This document shows, in pieces, positions 20,446 through 31,900 of a DNA stretch of 56,350 nucleotides. The notes under the pieces are model-generated. The model ran no database searches, was not told where the DNA came from, and worked only from the letters and a program-made list of their open reading frames with translations. Position 1 is the stretch's first letter, and the number at the start of each line of letters is the position of its first letter. Source of the stretch: Symsagittifera roscoffensis (taxonomy: Eukaryota > Xenacoelomorpha > Acoela > Convolutidae); NCBI RefSeq assembly GCF_963678635.1, contig NW_026971371.1:1-56350 (forward strand), written 5' to 3'. Position numbers and translations under genes: made by a program.

Positions 20446-20821
20446 AAGAGACTTGCGCTATTGACGACAGCTATGCGGCAATAGAAAAGACTCAGATGAA
20501 GGACACAACCTTCCAGAAAAACTCGCTTCCAGAAAATTTTTCTTCGTGTTTCACTGCGAGTCAACCCCGTTGTATGAAAATCAGGAGGGATGTATTCGTC
20601 ATTATGCAGAGCGTAAATTGTATTGGGATATTCCGACAGCAATGTCTCCCGAGTCGTTTGTAAGGGGAGCAGTTTCATCTCCAGAAAAATCAACTTCCTA
20701 TTCGAATGCTCAAGTTTCATCGACACAGAGTGCGGAAACAATTAATACAGTGACCTCAGATCCAATTCAAGGAACCACTCCAAATGTTGCTAGCTATGCC
20801 CCAAAAAAAGGAGAAAACTAG
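20446..20821 (+). CDS. Ser/Thr-rich ORF fragment in the palindrome spacer, unknown
   Basis: A frame open to the TAG at 20819 and without an obvious own start reads HCESTPLYENQEGCIRHYAE, then PTAMSPESFVRGAV, then a Ser/Thr/Gln-rich tail ending APKKGEN. It lies between the left arm and the major capsid fragment on the same strand. It could be the end of an element gene whose 5' part was displaced by the arm. No family recognised. Confidence 0.35.
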
Positions 20822-21108
20822 TTTTGAGAAATCTAAGAACTTGAATGAAAATTTTTTTTTGTTTCAATTATAATTCCAACGGTTTTATAGTTTCATTTTT
20901 CTTTGATTTCTTTTCTAACTTGTTTCAATATGACCGTGTTTATATTATCTGTCTCCATTTTCATATCGCCTAGTACATCATTTAGGCTATGTTTTCTGAT
21001 CATTTTTATCTCATACTTCTACTTTTTTTAAAATAATTATTTTAGCAAACCAAGACGTGGACTTGATATCATTAAAACAATAACTGTTCCCCAGTTACAA
21101 TTAGTCCT
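20822..21108. other. Spacer before the capsid fragment
   Basis: T-rich non-coding sequence; no gene or repeat seen. The last 50 bases (from about 21060) already belong to the region duplicated in inverted orientation near 22500. Confidence 0.35.
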
Positions 21109-21840
21109 ATGCTCGAGTGTGAAGTACTCGCCGACAGAAAAAACTCAATTAATCTTCAAAGTATTCGTTGGGAAAAAGTTGCAGGAATTGTTTGAAGCAA
21201 TGGAATCTTGCTTTGAACGCATGCTACAGAGACGAAAAACAGAGATACGCCGTATTTTGCTAGCAATCCTTTATTTTCAATGTTTTTGAAAGAACCTTGT
21301 CTCTGATCGTTGAGAAAACCTCAACTACCAACGCACATTTTGCCCAGAGAATCTTTATTGAGACCGCGTTTTGGGACCGATACGGTATTGATGCCAAGAA
21401 AACATGGTTGGCTTGTCAAGGTTATTTTCATGAAAAAAACGCATCAGCTATTGATGTTATGGGGAGGAGAACTGAGGATGATACAAAGTGCAAAGCTCTC
21501 AATGCGGCAGTGAACCAGCTGAAGCTATTATGTAAAATTGCTTGCGACTTCATGTCGTGTGACAAGCACCTACTTAGCTATGTGACAATTAGATTTTCCC
21601 TTAGATGGTCTCCTTACAATTTTGTTGTCATATCTAAAGATGCAGGTGAAAAATACAGTGTTCAAATAATCGAAGCTAATCTCAATGTCAGAAAGATGAC
21701 TGTGACTGACTATGTTCTCTCATCGATAAAAAAATATTGTTGAAGATTCCGGCCGATTACAATTACATCGAAGTAGTGCCAAAAGCTGACGAAAAGAGGA
21801 TGTTTTTGCGAAAAAACTTGTTCGAAGAATGATAGTAGCA
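21109..21840 (+). pseudogene. Maverick major capsid protein, N-terminal and middle part (plus-strand copy)
   Basis: The ATG at 21109 opens MLECEVLADRKNSINLQSIR, typical of the first strand pair of the double jelly-roll capsid protein. After frame breaks, the block STTNAHFAQRIFIETAFWDR (from about 21325) and WLACQGYFHEKN follow. Then come FSLRWSPYNFVVISKDAGEK and VQIIEANLNVRKMTVTDYVL, the central segment. After a stop at 21741, IPADYNYIEVVPKAD and FLRKNLFEE continue in another frame. The C-terminal third is missing here; a related C-terminal piece lies in opposite orientation at 22135-22384. Assignment rests on block order. Confidence 0.65.
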
Positions 21841-22134
21841 ATGAGCAAAAACTAATCAAATTTGGGTGTTAATAAGATCATTGTGTATAAATACGTCTTA
21901 CTCATTGCCAGAAATCACATCTTAACAGCAGAAAAAAACTTTTTTTTAACAATACGTTTGAAGTTCTTGATTTTTTTAGGAATGCTAGTCATGGAATCAG
22001 TCTCGCTGCAGTTTTTCCCGGCAAATTTCCATGCTCTATAACACTGAAAAACGGTTACACCTCTAAAGCGATACTTCAAATTTGAAACGGCTGATAAATT
22101 CCATTATTTGAAGGTTATCCATGGCTAGTTTAAG
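21841..22134. other. Centre of the palindrome, between the two capsid pieces
   Basis: No intact gene. The part 22040-22150 recurs in direct orientation at about 26030-26150 (shared GGTCATAAGAGTGTTTTTGG type sequence, one base differing), outside the right arm and next to the assembly gap. Confidence 0.45.
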
Positions 22135-22470
22135 TCATAAGAGTGTTTTTGGTAATTGTTCCATCTGAACGCACATAAACTGTTGATGCCCATAATTATT
22201 ATTCGACTTTAATGCCGGGATCTGCGTCAAACTTGTGCTCGATCGGAATTGTGCAATTGGTCTTTTCAGGATGAATGAAATCGTCTGAAAACTCCTGAGT
22301 AGACGTGAGATCAAAAGCCATAACATGATGTTTATCATAATTGACGAGACTGGATGCATGACTAGCGTCTGTCCATTGCTTCAAACAATTCGTGCACCTA
22401 TTTCCAAACGAATACTTTGAAGATTGATGAATTTTTGTCTGTTGACGGTCTGTACTTCAAACTCGAGCAT
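22135..22470 (-). pseudogene. Maverick major capsid protein, start fused to C-terminal part (minus-strand copy)
   Basis: Read on the minus strand, the ATG at 22470-22468 opens MLEFEVQTVNRQKFINLQSI, homologous to the start of the plus-strand copy at 21109. After a short distance and a stop the sequence jumps to LVNYDKHHVMAFDLTSTQEF and HPEKTNCTIPIEHKF, which are blocks near the capsid C-terminus. The middle is deleted. The two copies lie head to head about a centre near 22.0 kb. Confidence 0.6.
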
Positions 22471-22493
22471 AGGACCATCAAGAGAGCTTAAAC

Positions 22494-22538
22494 ATAGCGT
22501 TCTACTATATAACTGAAAATATAGCGTTCTACTATATA
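22494..22538. repeat. Short direct repeat, two 18-base units
   Basis: ATAGCGTTCTACTATATA occurs at 22494-22511 and 22521-22538, separated by 9 bases. No function evident. Confidence 0.7.
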
Positions 22539-22689
22539 AGTTGAAACATGCGATAGTAATTTAAAAAATTGAAATTTTTGCAAATTAGATATCTTGATAG
22601 TTGCAGATGCATGATAAGCGTAGATTGTTTTTTGAAAAATATCGAAATCAAAGTTTCTTTCATGTGATTCAGTGTACCGTGAAACTTTT

Positions 22690-22800
22690 CGTATCAAGTC
22701 TTTTGAACTATTAAGGCCTGGCCGTTTGGTTTAAGAGGCAATAGCTAACCCGCCATTGCTCGTCGCAACGGTCTTCGGGAACGCTCTGTAATGTCAAGTA
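22690..22800 (+). repeat. Diverged third copy of the arm hairpin segment
   Basis: GGCCGTTTGGTTTAAGAGGC, then CTAACCCG and CGGGAACGC match the left-arm segment 18492-18570 in the same orientation, but the stems are broken. It lies in the spacer, so the hairpin segment existed as an independent repeat. Confidence 0.5.
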
Positions 22801-23569
22801 AAAAAAATGTTTCTTGCCAAATTAAAAGAAAACCTCAACCTTTTTATGTTGTGAAAAACTGAAAATTAATGAAACGAAAAAAGTCTTTAAATTCAATTAA
22901 AAACAAACGAGTAAATTTTATATGAACTCGAGCACAGTTCTACTGGTCGTAATCAAAATTTAATAAAAAGGTTTAAGGTTTTTTCCGTCATTTTTATCAT
23001 AAAGTATTCATTCTCATTTTAAATTAGAGAGAATAAGTGATAAGAAATTTTTAAGAGCTATCTGATGCCTAATTAGGACAAAAGTAGAAATTAAAAAACG
23101 TTTTAGGCTCAATCAATTTTTTTGAGAAAAAATCTGATTTTGATGTAAATATTTCAAAAAAAATTGGAACATTTTTTTTTGACTCCAAATCAATTGAAAA
23201 CTACCCTGATTCATTTTGCCATGATTCCTGAGCAAAATTAAGGGTCATGTACAATTTTTGAAAAAAAAACAAACATTTACAATTTTTCATGTTTTTTACC
23301 AAAAAGTTGTCAGTTATACACGCAAAACATGTATATAAACGTAACGTAAATCAAAAATATGGCTTAGAACAATCTCTGTTACTTTTGTAAGACCTGGAGA
23401 AAGTATAACGAGTGAGAGAGCAGAGAGTAATTGAAAAAAAAACTAAATGAATATGGTTGTACTACCAACATCAAAATGTTGAACCCTTCCATATTTATCT
23501 TTCTTTTGAAAAGAAAGCAATACCCTCAAAAGGATATTCCATGGCGTTCACTATTAATTAAGTGTATTC
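22801..23569. other. A+T-rich spacer without recognisable genes
   Basis: Long A and T runs; no frame is supported by a second copy or a known motif. Confidence 0.4.
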
Positions 23570-23570
23570 A

Positions 23571-23598
23571 TCTCTCTCTCGCTCTCTCTCTCTCTCTC
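23571..23598. repeat. (CT)n microsatellite
   Basis: Nearly pure CT dinucleotide tract with one G interruption, 30 bases outside the inner end of the right palindrome arm. Confidence 0.9.
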
Positions 23599-23626
23599 AT
23601 TCTTTCTCAACAACAATTATGGCTCG

Positions 23627-25994
23627 AACGTTCTTTTTTTGATTCTGTCGAGATAAATCGATAGGATTAAAGAGCTAGTTTGGTAGCAGTATGTGACTTT
23701 TTGTAATCCATTCCTTTTTTTGATAGCTGTCATTTTTTAGGGGAGCCAATTCCTTAAACGGACTTGCTCTAGTCGGAGAAATGCTCTCTTTCTGATGATG
23801 GATGACTGCAATCGATGCTCTCGTGCATGTTTGGTAGAAAATTGTTCTTTCTCGATCAGACACTGATATTTTTTGACTAGTCTTGACTTGAACATGTTTT
23901 AAGTTTTTTTCTAAAATAATACGATTGAATTACCGAAATGAAAATGAGAATATGAAATGTATGAAAAATTGTTAATGAAAATGAGATCAAGAAGGGGTGT
24001 CATGGCTCATCATTATGCGAGGCTATCATTTTTTTTGTATGAGGTTTAAGGTCGTGTTAAGAATGCATGTGAAAACCCAATTTTTTAGACTTATGGGACA
24101 AGTTTATTATAGTAGCTTTGGGCGAAAGCACTCAGGTTCAAATTCTTTTGTTAGTTTGCCATTCTTGGTCATGCGGTTAAAGTTTAATTACCATGACTCA
24201 TAGCAATCATTAAAATAATCGTCAAAATAAAAAACACTAGCTGATTTTTAGAGTATACCAGGGAAAAAGCAACTAAATACACCTACAAAAATGTGATTTA
24301 TTGTTGAGACTTTATATCCCTGGTGATTAAGTTTCATCATTATGGCCTAAGGTTCTCCTAAAACTGGCACAATCTTTTTCACTTTGTGAACGCATGATCT
24401 GTCTCGTACACTGTGATCAGTCATTCTTCAACATTCCACGCTAAGAATCACTTGCTGTTATTCTTTTATAATGTACGCTTCTCTTGAAACGGATGTTGGT
24501 TATTTTGATGATTTTCGGGATAGATCTTGGAATGATAAACGTTTAGTTGCAGACGGTGCAAAAAAATTCGCACAAACTGATACTTAAATAACTATCAAAA
24601 TGTACAAAAGTGACAAAGAGGGAGTTTTTTTAAAACCTTGCCGACTGATGAATTCGAGTTTTTGGTGGGCAATTAGCCTAAAATAAAAAAAAAAGACGAA
24701 AAGAAAAACTTTTGAAGTGACTGAACAACCTACATAAGAGCCAAACAAATCTAAAAAAATTGATGCTGGGAAAAAGATTGCGATGATAACTACCGGGTTG
24801 CGTAAATTTGTTTATCTCGTTAACTAATTGAAACCACAAAGCAATAGTTGAAGCAATGTATGAGCAATCCCCTGAATTTTTCATCCTGAATCATGAACCC
24901 AATTTTTCTGGCTTGCTTCAAATGCAATTTTTGCGGTATCCTCCCATTCGAATAAATTAGAATTTTGCAGTCATTTGACTGACAACAAAAAACATTATCA
25001 TGTGCTGGTCGAATTCACAAAAATGTCTACAGATTTACTAAGCAAGATGACTTCAAAAGCCTTCGTCGTCCCTTGCTTCTCTCTACATTCAAATATTTGA
25101 GTTTGGGTTGCTCCAAGTATCAACTGTCTGGCCCCCTCCGATGGTAAAATTGAAAATAGCTGTGAATTTTAACCCTATCAGATAGATGTTAGTAGTGTTC
25201 CAGTTCGAGATTGCCTCAAGTTTGCTTCGGCTCGCAGACTAAATCTGTTCAAACTCCAATTGGCATGATTTCTAACTTAACAATTGAACGCTGTACTAAA
25301 ACATTGAATGGTGAAACTGCTGCTGAGTTTTCTAGAAAAATTGACGTAATTTTAAGTGGGTGTAGTGGGTAAACTTATTCAAACACTCTGTTCGTAATTT
25401 TTATCACGGAGAAAAAATTGATGTTTAAAATATTGTTTTTTTTTTGCTCTCTTGTCGAAAAAATTGTTACTACACCAGCGGGAGGTGTTCCCGAGGGGTG
25501 TAGTGACAAGCAACGCCGGGTTAGCTACTACCCGCTAAACCAAATGGCCATGCCATATTATTTCAAAGGATTTGATCTGAAAATTTACGCGGTTCACATA
25601 AATTTGTAGAAATAGAAATTCTGTTGTTGATATGAATGAGTTTAAAAAAATGAATTGAAACAATTTTACAAAAACATCAATAAAATAGTTTAGAAGAACA
25701 TACGTTCAGCAAATCTTATCCAATCAAGATCCCTAATTTTAAAACTAATTGGAAATCAGTATGTAAATTATAACATGAGCGACAAGAATACAATAAAGTC
25801 CGCATAAAACTGAGTCGGCTGATTGTATTAGTTTTTCATCAGTAGTTGATTTCCCCCGTGAATTGTACTTCGCATATTGTTAACCCGAGGGGATAATCAT
25901 TTTATCAATTAACTATTAGATCTGCGAAGAGTGTCTGCCCTCCAGCTTGAACAAAAAGCAACCAGTGGGTTCCAGGAGGATCCGAGGGTGAAAA
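23627..25994 (-). repeat. Right arm of the large palindrome (about 2.37 kb)
   Basis: Reverse complement of 18056-20445. It includes the hairpin pair at 25469-25534 with all stem bases retained. The flank beyond 25994 does not match the flank before 18056, so 25994 is a true end of the inverted repeat. Confidence 0.85.
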
Positions 25995-26175
25995 TTCGTA
26001 ATTATGAAGGTATAATCGTATTCCAGTGCTGCAGAGCTTGGTACATCTGCCGGAAACTACCTCTAAAGCGATATTTCAAACTTACAACGGCTAATAAGTT
26101 CCATAATTTTAAGGTTACCAATGGCTAGCTTAGGTCATAAGAGTGTTTTTGGTAATCGCGCATTTGCATTCGACC

Positions 26176-26375
26176 NNNNNNNNNNNNNNNNNNNNNNNNN
26201 NNNNNNNNNNNNNNNNNNNNNNNNNNNNNNNNNNNNNNNNNNNNNNNNNNNNNNNNNNNNNNNNNNNNNNNNNNNNNNNNNNNNNNNNNNNNNNNNNNNN
26301 NNNNNNNNNNNNNNNNNNNNNNNNNNNNNNNNNNNNNNNNNNNNNNNNNNNNNNNNNNNNNNNNNNNNNNNNNNN
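26176..26375. other. Assembly gap (200 N)
   Basis: Exactly 200 undetermined bases. Linkage of the palindrome to the downstream duplication is therefore not proven by contiguous sequence. Confidence 0.99.
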
Positions 26376-27185
26376 TTTTGTATAGAAACAAAACTTTAAT
26401 TATCAACCTTTACAGGGCGTATGTATCAATTAACTTACGTAGTTTTAGAAGCAATGGCTGACAGCCAACACGGAACTCGCAACTAAAAGCTTGTCTTTTC
26501 AAGATCGAAATCGATAAAATAACGTTTTTTGATTTTATTATTACGTAAATTTAAAAAAAGTAAAAAATTTGTGGCAGAGAGGTCCTCGAACCCACTCCGA
26601 AGGGAACTTTATACAGTTATTCGAACCTATGCACAGCAGCGATAGCCTCTCTGGCAACGCGTCTTGACTTGGTTTTCTTTGAGTTTTTGCCTTAATTTTT
26701 TGTTCAAGCTATAGTTTGATAGACTGCTTTTCACACTTTCATTTCAACTAGAAACGTTTGCAACTTCCGTAGTCTATTGAATTGAAAAAAACACTCTTAA
26801 TTTATCGACTATCGGCGTCCAGTTTCATGGCTTAGCGATTAGCATGTTTGGATAGATTAGCGATGTTGGAAGACTAAAACGTGTACATTTGAAAACTAGA
26901 ACTAGCCGGTTGAAAGTATGGGAATAATATAGGGTATTGACCTATAAATGAACTTTTTAGGGTAGTTTTTGCCAAAAATCAATCTTTCTTGCGAACTAAA
27001 ACAGTTTCTTGTAATTTTTTATTGGAGTTTACCTATTTTTACAAAATTAATTTGAAAAGCATTTAAAACAATATTTGTTAACATATTTGAATTGATTTCA
27101 TAAAAAAGCATGATTCAATTAGTGAACTAAAACCGTGTTTACCAAAAATGCTTATCAAACATTTCAATAAAACTCCATAAAAAGA
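26376..27185. repeat. Interspersed repeat, copy 1 (others at 40685-41480 and 42993-43787)
   Basis: All three begin TTTTGTATAGAAACAAAACTTT and run about 800 bases. Each carries the tRNA-like segment described separately. Copies 2 and 3 are nearly identical; copy 1 is more diverged. Confidence 0.85.
26573..26655 (-). ncRNA. tRNA-like, polymerase-III-type unit (copy 1)
   Basis: On the minus strand an 83-base segment is bounded by a 10-base stem (GCCAGAGAGG with CCTCTCTGCC, one mismatch). It contains GGGTTCGAGGACC, close to the B-box consensus GGTTCGANNCC, and a weaker A-box-like start. T6 and T7 runs follow immediately, as polymerase-III terminators do. The T-arm does not pair well, so it is not a functional tRNA. 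A tRNA-derived SINE head or decayed tRNA gene is the best reading. Confidence 0.4.
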
Positions 27186-27425
27186 AAAACCTTATGAAAA
27201 TGGTATGACTAGCGTTTTTTTTTTATTCAATGCTCTTGTATGATAAATACTTTCTTCTTTCAATGGAAAGTTTTTTAAAAAAAATTGCATGAAAATCTTT
27301 TTCCGATAATATAACTGTGCACAACGAAGAAAATAAATAAGGCAAAATCTTAGCCCAGCCAATAGTCTCTCATCAGAAGATAGAGATTACAAAAATCTTT
27401 AGTGCTTTGAAACTCTGTTACTGTG

Positions 27426-28170
27426 TTATGATTGTGATGACCTATATGATCTCAATAAAAAAAAAACACATAAACACTCATAAACCTATTCAAAAATTTT
27501 TTTGGTAATGCACCAACTCAAAGCCTCACAAGCTATCCAAATTTTTTCTGAACAAAAAATTCTATGGAAAAGATGGGTATAATGCAATTCTCATAAGAAG
27601 AAATTGTATGATCTGTGCTTTGATTGTGATGACCTATATGATCTCAATTAGAAAAAAACACATAAACACTCATAAACCTATTCAAAAATTTTTTTGGTAA
27701 TGCACCAACTCAAAGCCTCACAAGCTATCCAAATTTTTTCTGAACAAAAAATTCTATGGAAAAGATGGGTATAATGCAATTCTCATAAGAAGAAATTGTA
27801 TGATCTGTGCTTTGATTGTGATGACCTATATGATCTCAATTAAAAAAAAACACATAAACACTCATAAACCTATTCAAAAGTTTTTTGGTAATGCACCAAC
27901 TCAAAACCACAAAAGCTATCCAAAGTATTTCTGAGAAAAAAAAGTTCTATGAAAAATATGGGTATAATGTAATTCTCATAAGAAGAAATTGTATGATAAA
28001 CTATTTGGCTCCAAAAAGTTATGATTTTGATAACCAATATGATCTGATCTAAGTAAAAACCGAACAAAACTTATAACTTCTCCAAAAACTCTTTTTGAAG
28101 TGTTTCCGATAAAGAAGGTTCTATGAAAAAAATGCGTATCATGAAAATTTTATAAATAGAAATTATATGG
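27426..28170. repeat. Tandem satellite, 192-base period
   Basis: Units start at about 27427, 27619 and 27811 with the marker TTTGATTGTGATGACC (TTATG... in the first), giving a 192-base period with high identity. A fourth, diverged unit follows from about 28010, with traces to 28370. A shorter version is present at 44020-44400. Confidence 0.85.
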
Positions 28171-28448
28171 TTGGCAGTCTTATGCTCATACGAATTTCAG
28201 TTCTATATTATTTTGGTTGCCATTATATCTTATATAATTATAAACCGATTAAAATCTGAAAACTCTTCTTGAGTTAATTCTAAATAAAATTCTCTATTTC
28301 TAGACAAAAAAGAGTACCATACAACTTTCATAAATAGAAATTGTATGATCAGCGTTTTCTCCATTGATCGCATGCATGGAAATATGTGATAAGCATTTTT
28401 GTATGGAATCGTATGACGAGCATGTTTTTGTATGGATGACCTATATTC

Positions 28449-28541
28449 AGAAAAACTTCAGAAAACCAAAATTATTCTGTTGATATGCATCAAAGCTAAA
28501 CTTCAGAAAACCAAAATTATTCTGTTGATATGCATCAAAGC
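28449..28541. repeat. 46-base direct repeat, two units
   Basis: The segment ACTTCAGAAAACCAAAATTA ... GCATCAAAGC is present twice in tandem here but only once in the second large duplicate (near 44866), so it is a unit gain or loss after duplication. Confidence 0.75.
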
Positions 28542-28800
28542 AAGAAATGTTTAATAAAGTGGATGAAATTGTATTTTCAAAAAGTAACCTCAATTCATCT
28601 TTCGCCAGAAACTCCAATAACAACGTTGTTTATATTTTGCTGGATTAAAATCTGAAAAGTTGAGTTTTTCGTTTGAATGAACGTTACGATCACCACGGCA
28701 TTATTTATCATAACTCAAACGAGTGGGATTAAGTGAATAGAAACAGAAAACAAAAAAGTTAGTAAGATTTTCGTAAATGACTCGCAATCTATAATTACAT

Positions 28801-28922
28801 CTCGCAATAAAAAAACAACTCACAGAAAGGCAAAATTCTTTTGGCAAGCTCGTAAAACGTCGTCCCGCGGCGATGGGTATATTGCCAGTTGTCTGTTAAA
28901 GCGAGTTGTTTTTTATTGCGAG
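28801..28922. other. Foldback just downstream of gene A
   Basis: CTCGCAATAAAAAAACAACT at 28801 pairs with the complementary AGTTGTTTTTTATTGCGAG ending at 28922 (one base length difference), with about 80 bases between, including CCCGCGGCG. It lies 35 bases beyond the stop codon of gene A. The counterpart near 45137-45260 is degraded. Confidence 0.5.
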
Positions 28923-28956
28923 TTGTCTTTTAATACGACTTTGGCAGGAGTTTTTG

Positions 28957-31900
28957 TCAATCTTCAGCTTGCCTGACATGTCGCGGGATATGATAATCAG
29001 TATTGAATATCCAATTGAACAGCTGCAAGGTTTTCGATTCACCGATCCATTTGTCAAAGAAATCTCCACCATCATGTGTGTAGTGTGTAGATACGAATCC
29101 GGATAACATTCTGAGGCCAAAAGTGAGCAGCTCCTGCACAAACCATACCAGCACAGCACCTGAAGTTTCATTATAAGTCTATCAAAAAACTTCTGAATTC
29201 TGGAGTCTGAGTATGAACAAAACGTGTAGGTACAAACCTTGCAACAAGTAATTTAACAGAAAACAAAACTGCACATCAATGGGAAGCCTGAATGTTCCGA
29301 CAACCTTAAGTTCTACAGAATTGTTTTCAATAAAAGTTTTGAAATGCATTTTGAAAACATTTTGAAATCTGTTTTTTTTTTGTCTCAGATTTTGTTGAGA
29401 AATTTTTCCACGCAGGTTGTTTACAACACAATTTAAAATAAATAGCGTGTAGCAACGTATAATTAGTCCTAATAGCCTCGAGTCAAACTGGAACGATGTT
29501 AGAGTCGAATAAAAATGCTGCCTACGCGCCAAAGCACGAAATATTCCGAGTTTTTAATGTACCCAAAATAAACAAACACCTATAGCCTTAGAAAAAAAAA
29601 ACATTATAACGAAAATTATTTTTCTTAAAACGAACTCAATTCTTTTCAGATAGTTCAAAAAACGCCATTCACCAGTGACTGGTAAAAATGTCTAAGAAAA
29701 AAAATATCGCGCTTAACTGTTTCATCCTTCTTCAACATCCTCGTCAGAGTTTTACAAGGATTCTAATATTTTGTTACTGCTTTCTGCAATTGTTAATGGC
29801 AGTTTTCGCTTTTTATCGGCTTCCTTTCAAACTTTTTTTAAGCTTCGTTTAATCAAAAATCACATGGGTAAAATTGGGGGTAAGGGGAATCAGCAGTTCC
29901 TTTTGTCTTATTGAAGGGGACGCGACCAGTTAAATCAATTCAATTTGAATTGAGGCTATTAATTGGTTATAATAATACGTTACCAGACGCAATTGATATC
30001 ATTTCATAAAACCCGATTGGGGTGAAATGAGGCGTTCCATCTTTTTTCTCAAATACTTTATCAATTTTTTTGTCGATAAAATAAAGGGCAGTCGGAACAT
30101 GCAGTGCATCACCTTGATAGGAGAAGATTCGTTTGGATTCATCTTGTCTGCTCAAATTTGTATTGCCAACATTTTGGCGTTTTTTCGTTCGCTGACTTTT
30201 CACGTTTCATCTCATTTGGAATATAACTGTATTTTTATCTTAAAGCATACAAACATACCCCAGTTTAAAGCTGGGGTAAAATGCAATAAACGTTAAAGAA
30301 CTTTTTTTAAAAAATTTTCTTGTCACGGGAATCACTGCATCTCGAGGGGTTTCTCTAAATATAAAAAAGTCTGAGATTTTAAGTGGCCTCTGAGCCTTCT
30401 TGTCTGCGGTAATCAATTCATCTACAAATTTGTTGCGTGAACTAACTCTCCGGCGGAAATCTTTTTGAGTAGATTTTTTTCTCAATTTCAATTTTAAAAT
30501 TTAGTTGTTCTTCAAAGAAAAACAAAAATAAAAAATAAGACTGTTTCGACTAGGTTTAATCTAGTTTTTGACTACGCTCAACCTATGTTTAGACTATGCT
30601 GTAACTGATTTCAACTTTTTCAACCTGTTTCGATTCTATCAGCTGAAACTGATGTTTGTTGACACTTTTGCTCAACTTAAAGTTGCTTTTCGACCTTCGA
30701 TTTTCCGGCGCAAGATTGTAAGAAACATAATAGTAGAAACATAACACTTTCAAAGTAAAAACATAATTTGATTACCTTGTCTTGGTTAGTTTTTTTAAAC
30801 GAAGAAAGAACCACCAGTTTTTTGTTTCTCTGTGTTACAAACTCATGGAGTGATAAATAAAAATCAGGTCAAAAATTTTCACAGAGATTGAGCCTACCGA
30901 AAAAGCCCCATCCTCCTCCTGTTACGCAAAGTCCAACAAGCCCAGCAACACCAACTGAGGCGAGTTTACTCGCAGCATAAGCCCATTTTCCTCCCGGATC
31001 GTGGTAACCGAATGTCTCCTGAAACCACTCACTTTCCATCAACAGGCGAACTCCCAACTCGACTGGGATCTGAAGCAGCTGCCACCATGTGAACGCTCCT
31101 CTAGTTGCATTGATAACTGCTTCAACAAGCTCATGCTGTGCATTTATAATAAGACTTTTTAAAATTTCTTTGATGAAATCTATCACTCCTTCAGAGGCAC
31201 CTAGTACAAGAGGCCTCCTCCCAATGAAGTTCGCGCCACTTTTAACTGCGTCTTGAATAAAAGCCGGAGTTATGTTTAGTATTTGTCGGAGAAGACAGCT
31301 GCTGCTTTGACTGGAACCTCGCGAGAGCCAGGAAATCCCTAAATTGGAAAATAATTAAAGAAAAAAAGTCGAACGTTTGAATTCTAAATTTTTTAAGCGT
31401 TTTTTTCTTGCCCACCAAGGTTTTTGATCAGTATTATAAAAAAAATTGCAGCAGGATTTACGAGTTAGTTTGTCATAGACATTTATCGCTGAATCAGCAA
31501 GTTTTCAGAAATCTAACTTCTCTGATTTTGCCCACAATCAGTGGCGCTTGTCCATGATCAGAAAAATTTCTGCTCTGGTTCAGGACACCAGCGGATTTAG
31601 GGGAGGGCGGCGGGGGTTGGTGACGCTCTCCCCTCAGGGTTTCAACCTCCTGCCGATCCGAAGGGTCCACTCTTTGCACTAGCTTGAGATACCTTTTTTG
31701 GCTGACTGATCTTAAATTTTTCTAAAGGCGCCTTAGGTGCCAAAAAATACTTATTTCGAATGGAGAGCGCTCGCCAAAAAACGCATTTTTTTCAATTTTT
31801 TCCAAAAACGCCTTTTTTCGACTGTTTTCTTTTTTAGTTTTTGTCAAAATGCTGATTTTGACAAAATGCTGATTCAGAGCTGGAATTTTGGGACAGGGCC

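Noticed and set aside
20208-20741. Long minus-strand frame crossing the inner end of the left palindrome arm
   Set aside because: It crosses a repeat boundary, is not open in the right arm and lies antisense to the spacer ORF.
22494-22538. Short direct repeat as a possible attachment site
   Set aside because: No boundary of any element coincides with it and no second pair was found.
26121-26406. Open frames spanning the N gap on both strands
   Set aside because: They exist only because undetermined bases contain no stops.
31494-31679. Minus-strand Pro/Ser-rich frame in intron 1 of gene A (and 47819-48007 in B)
   Set aside because: It lies wholly inside an intron, has a composition driven by a G-rich tract, and shows no protein-like conservation beyond general similarity.
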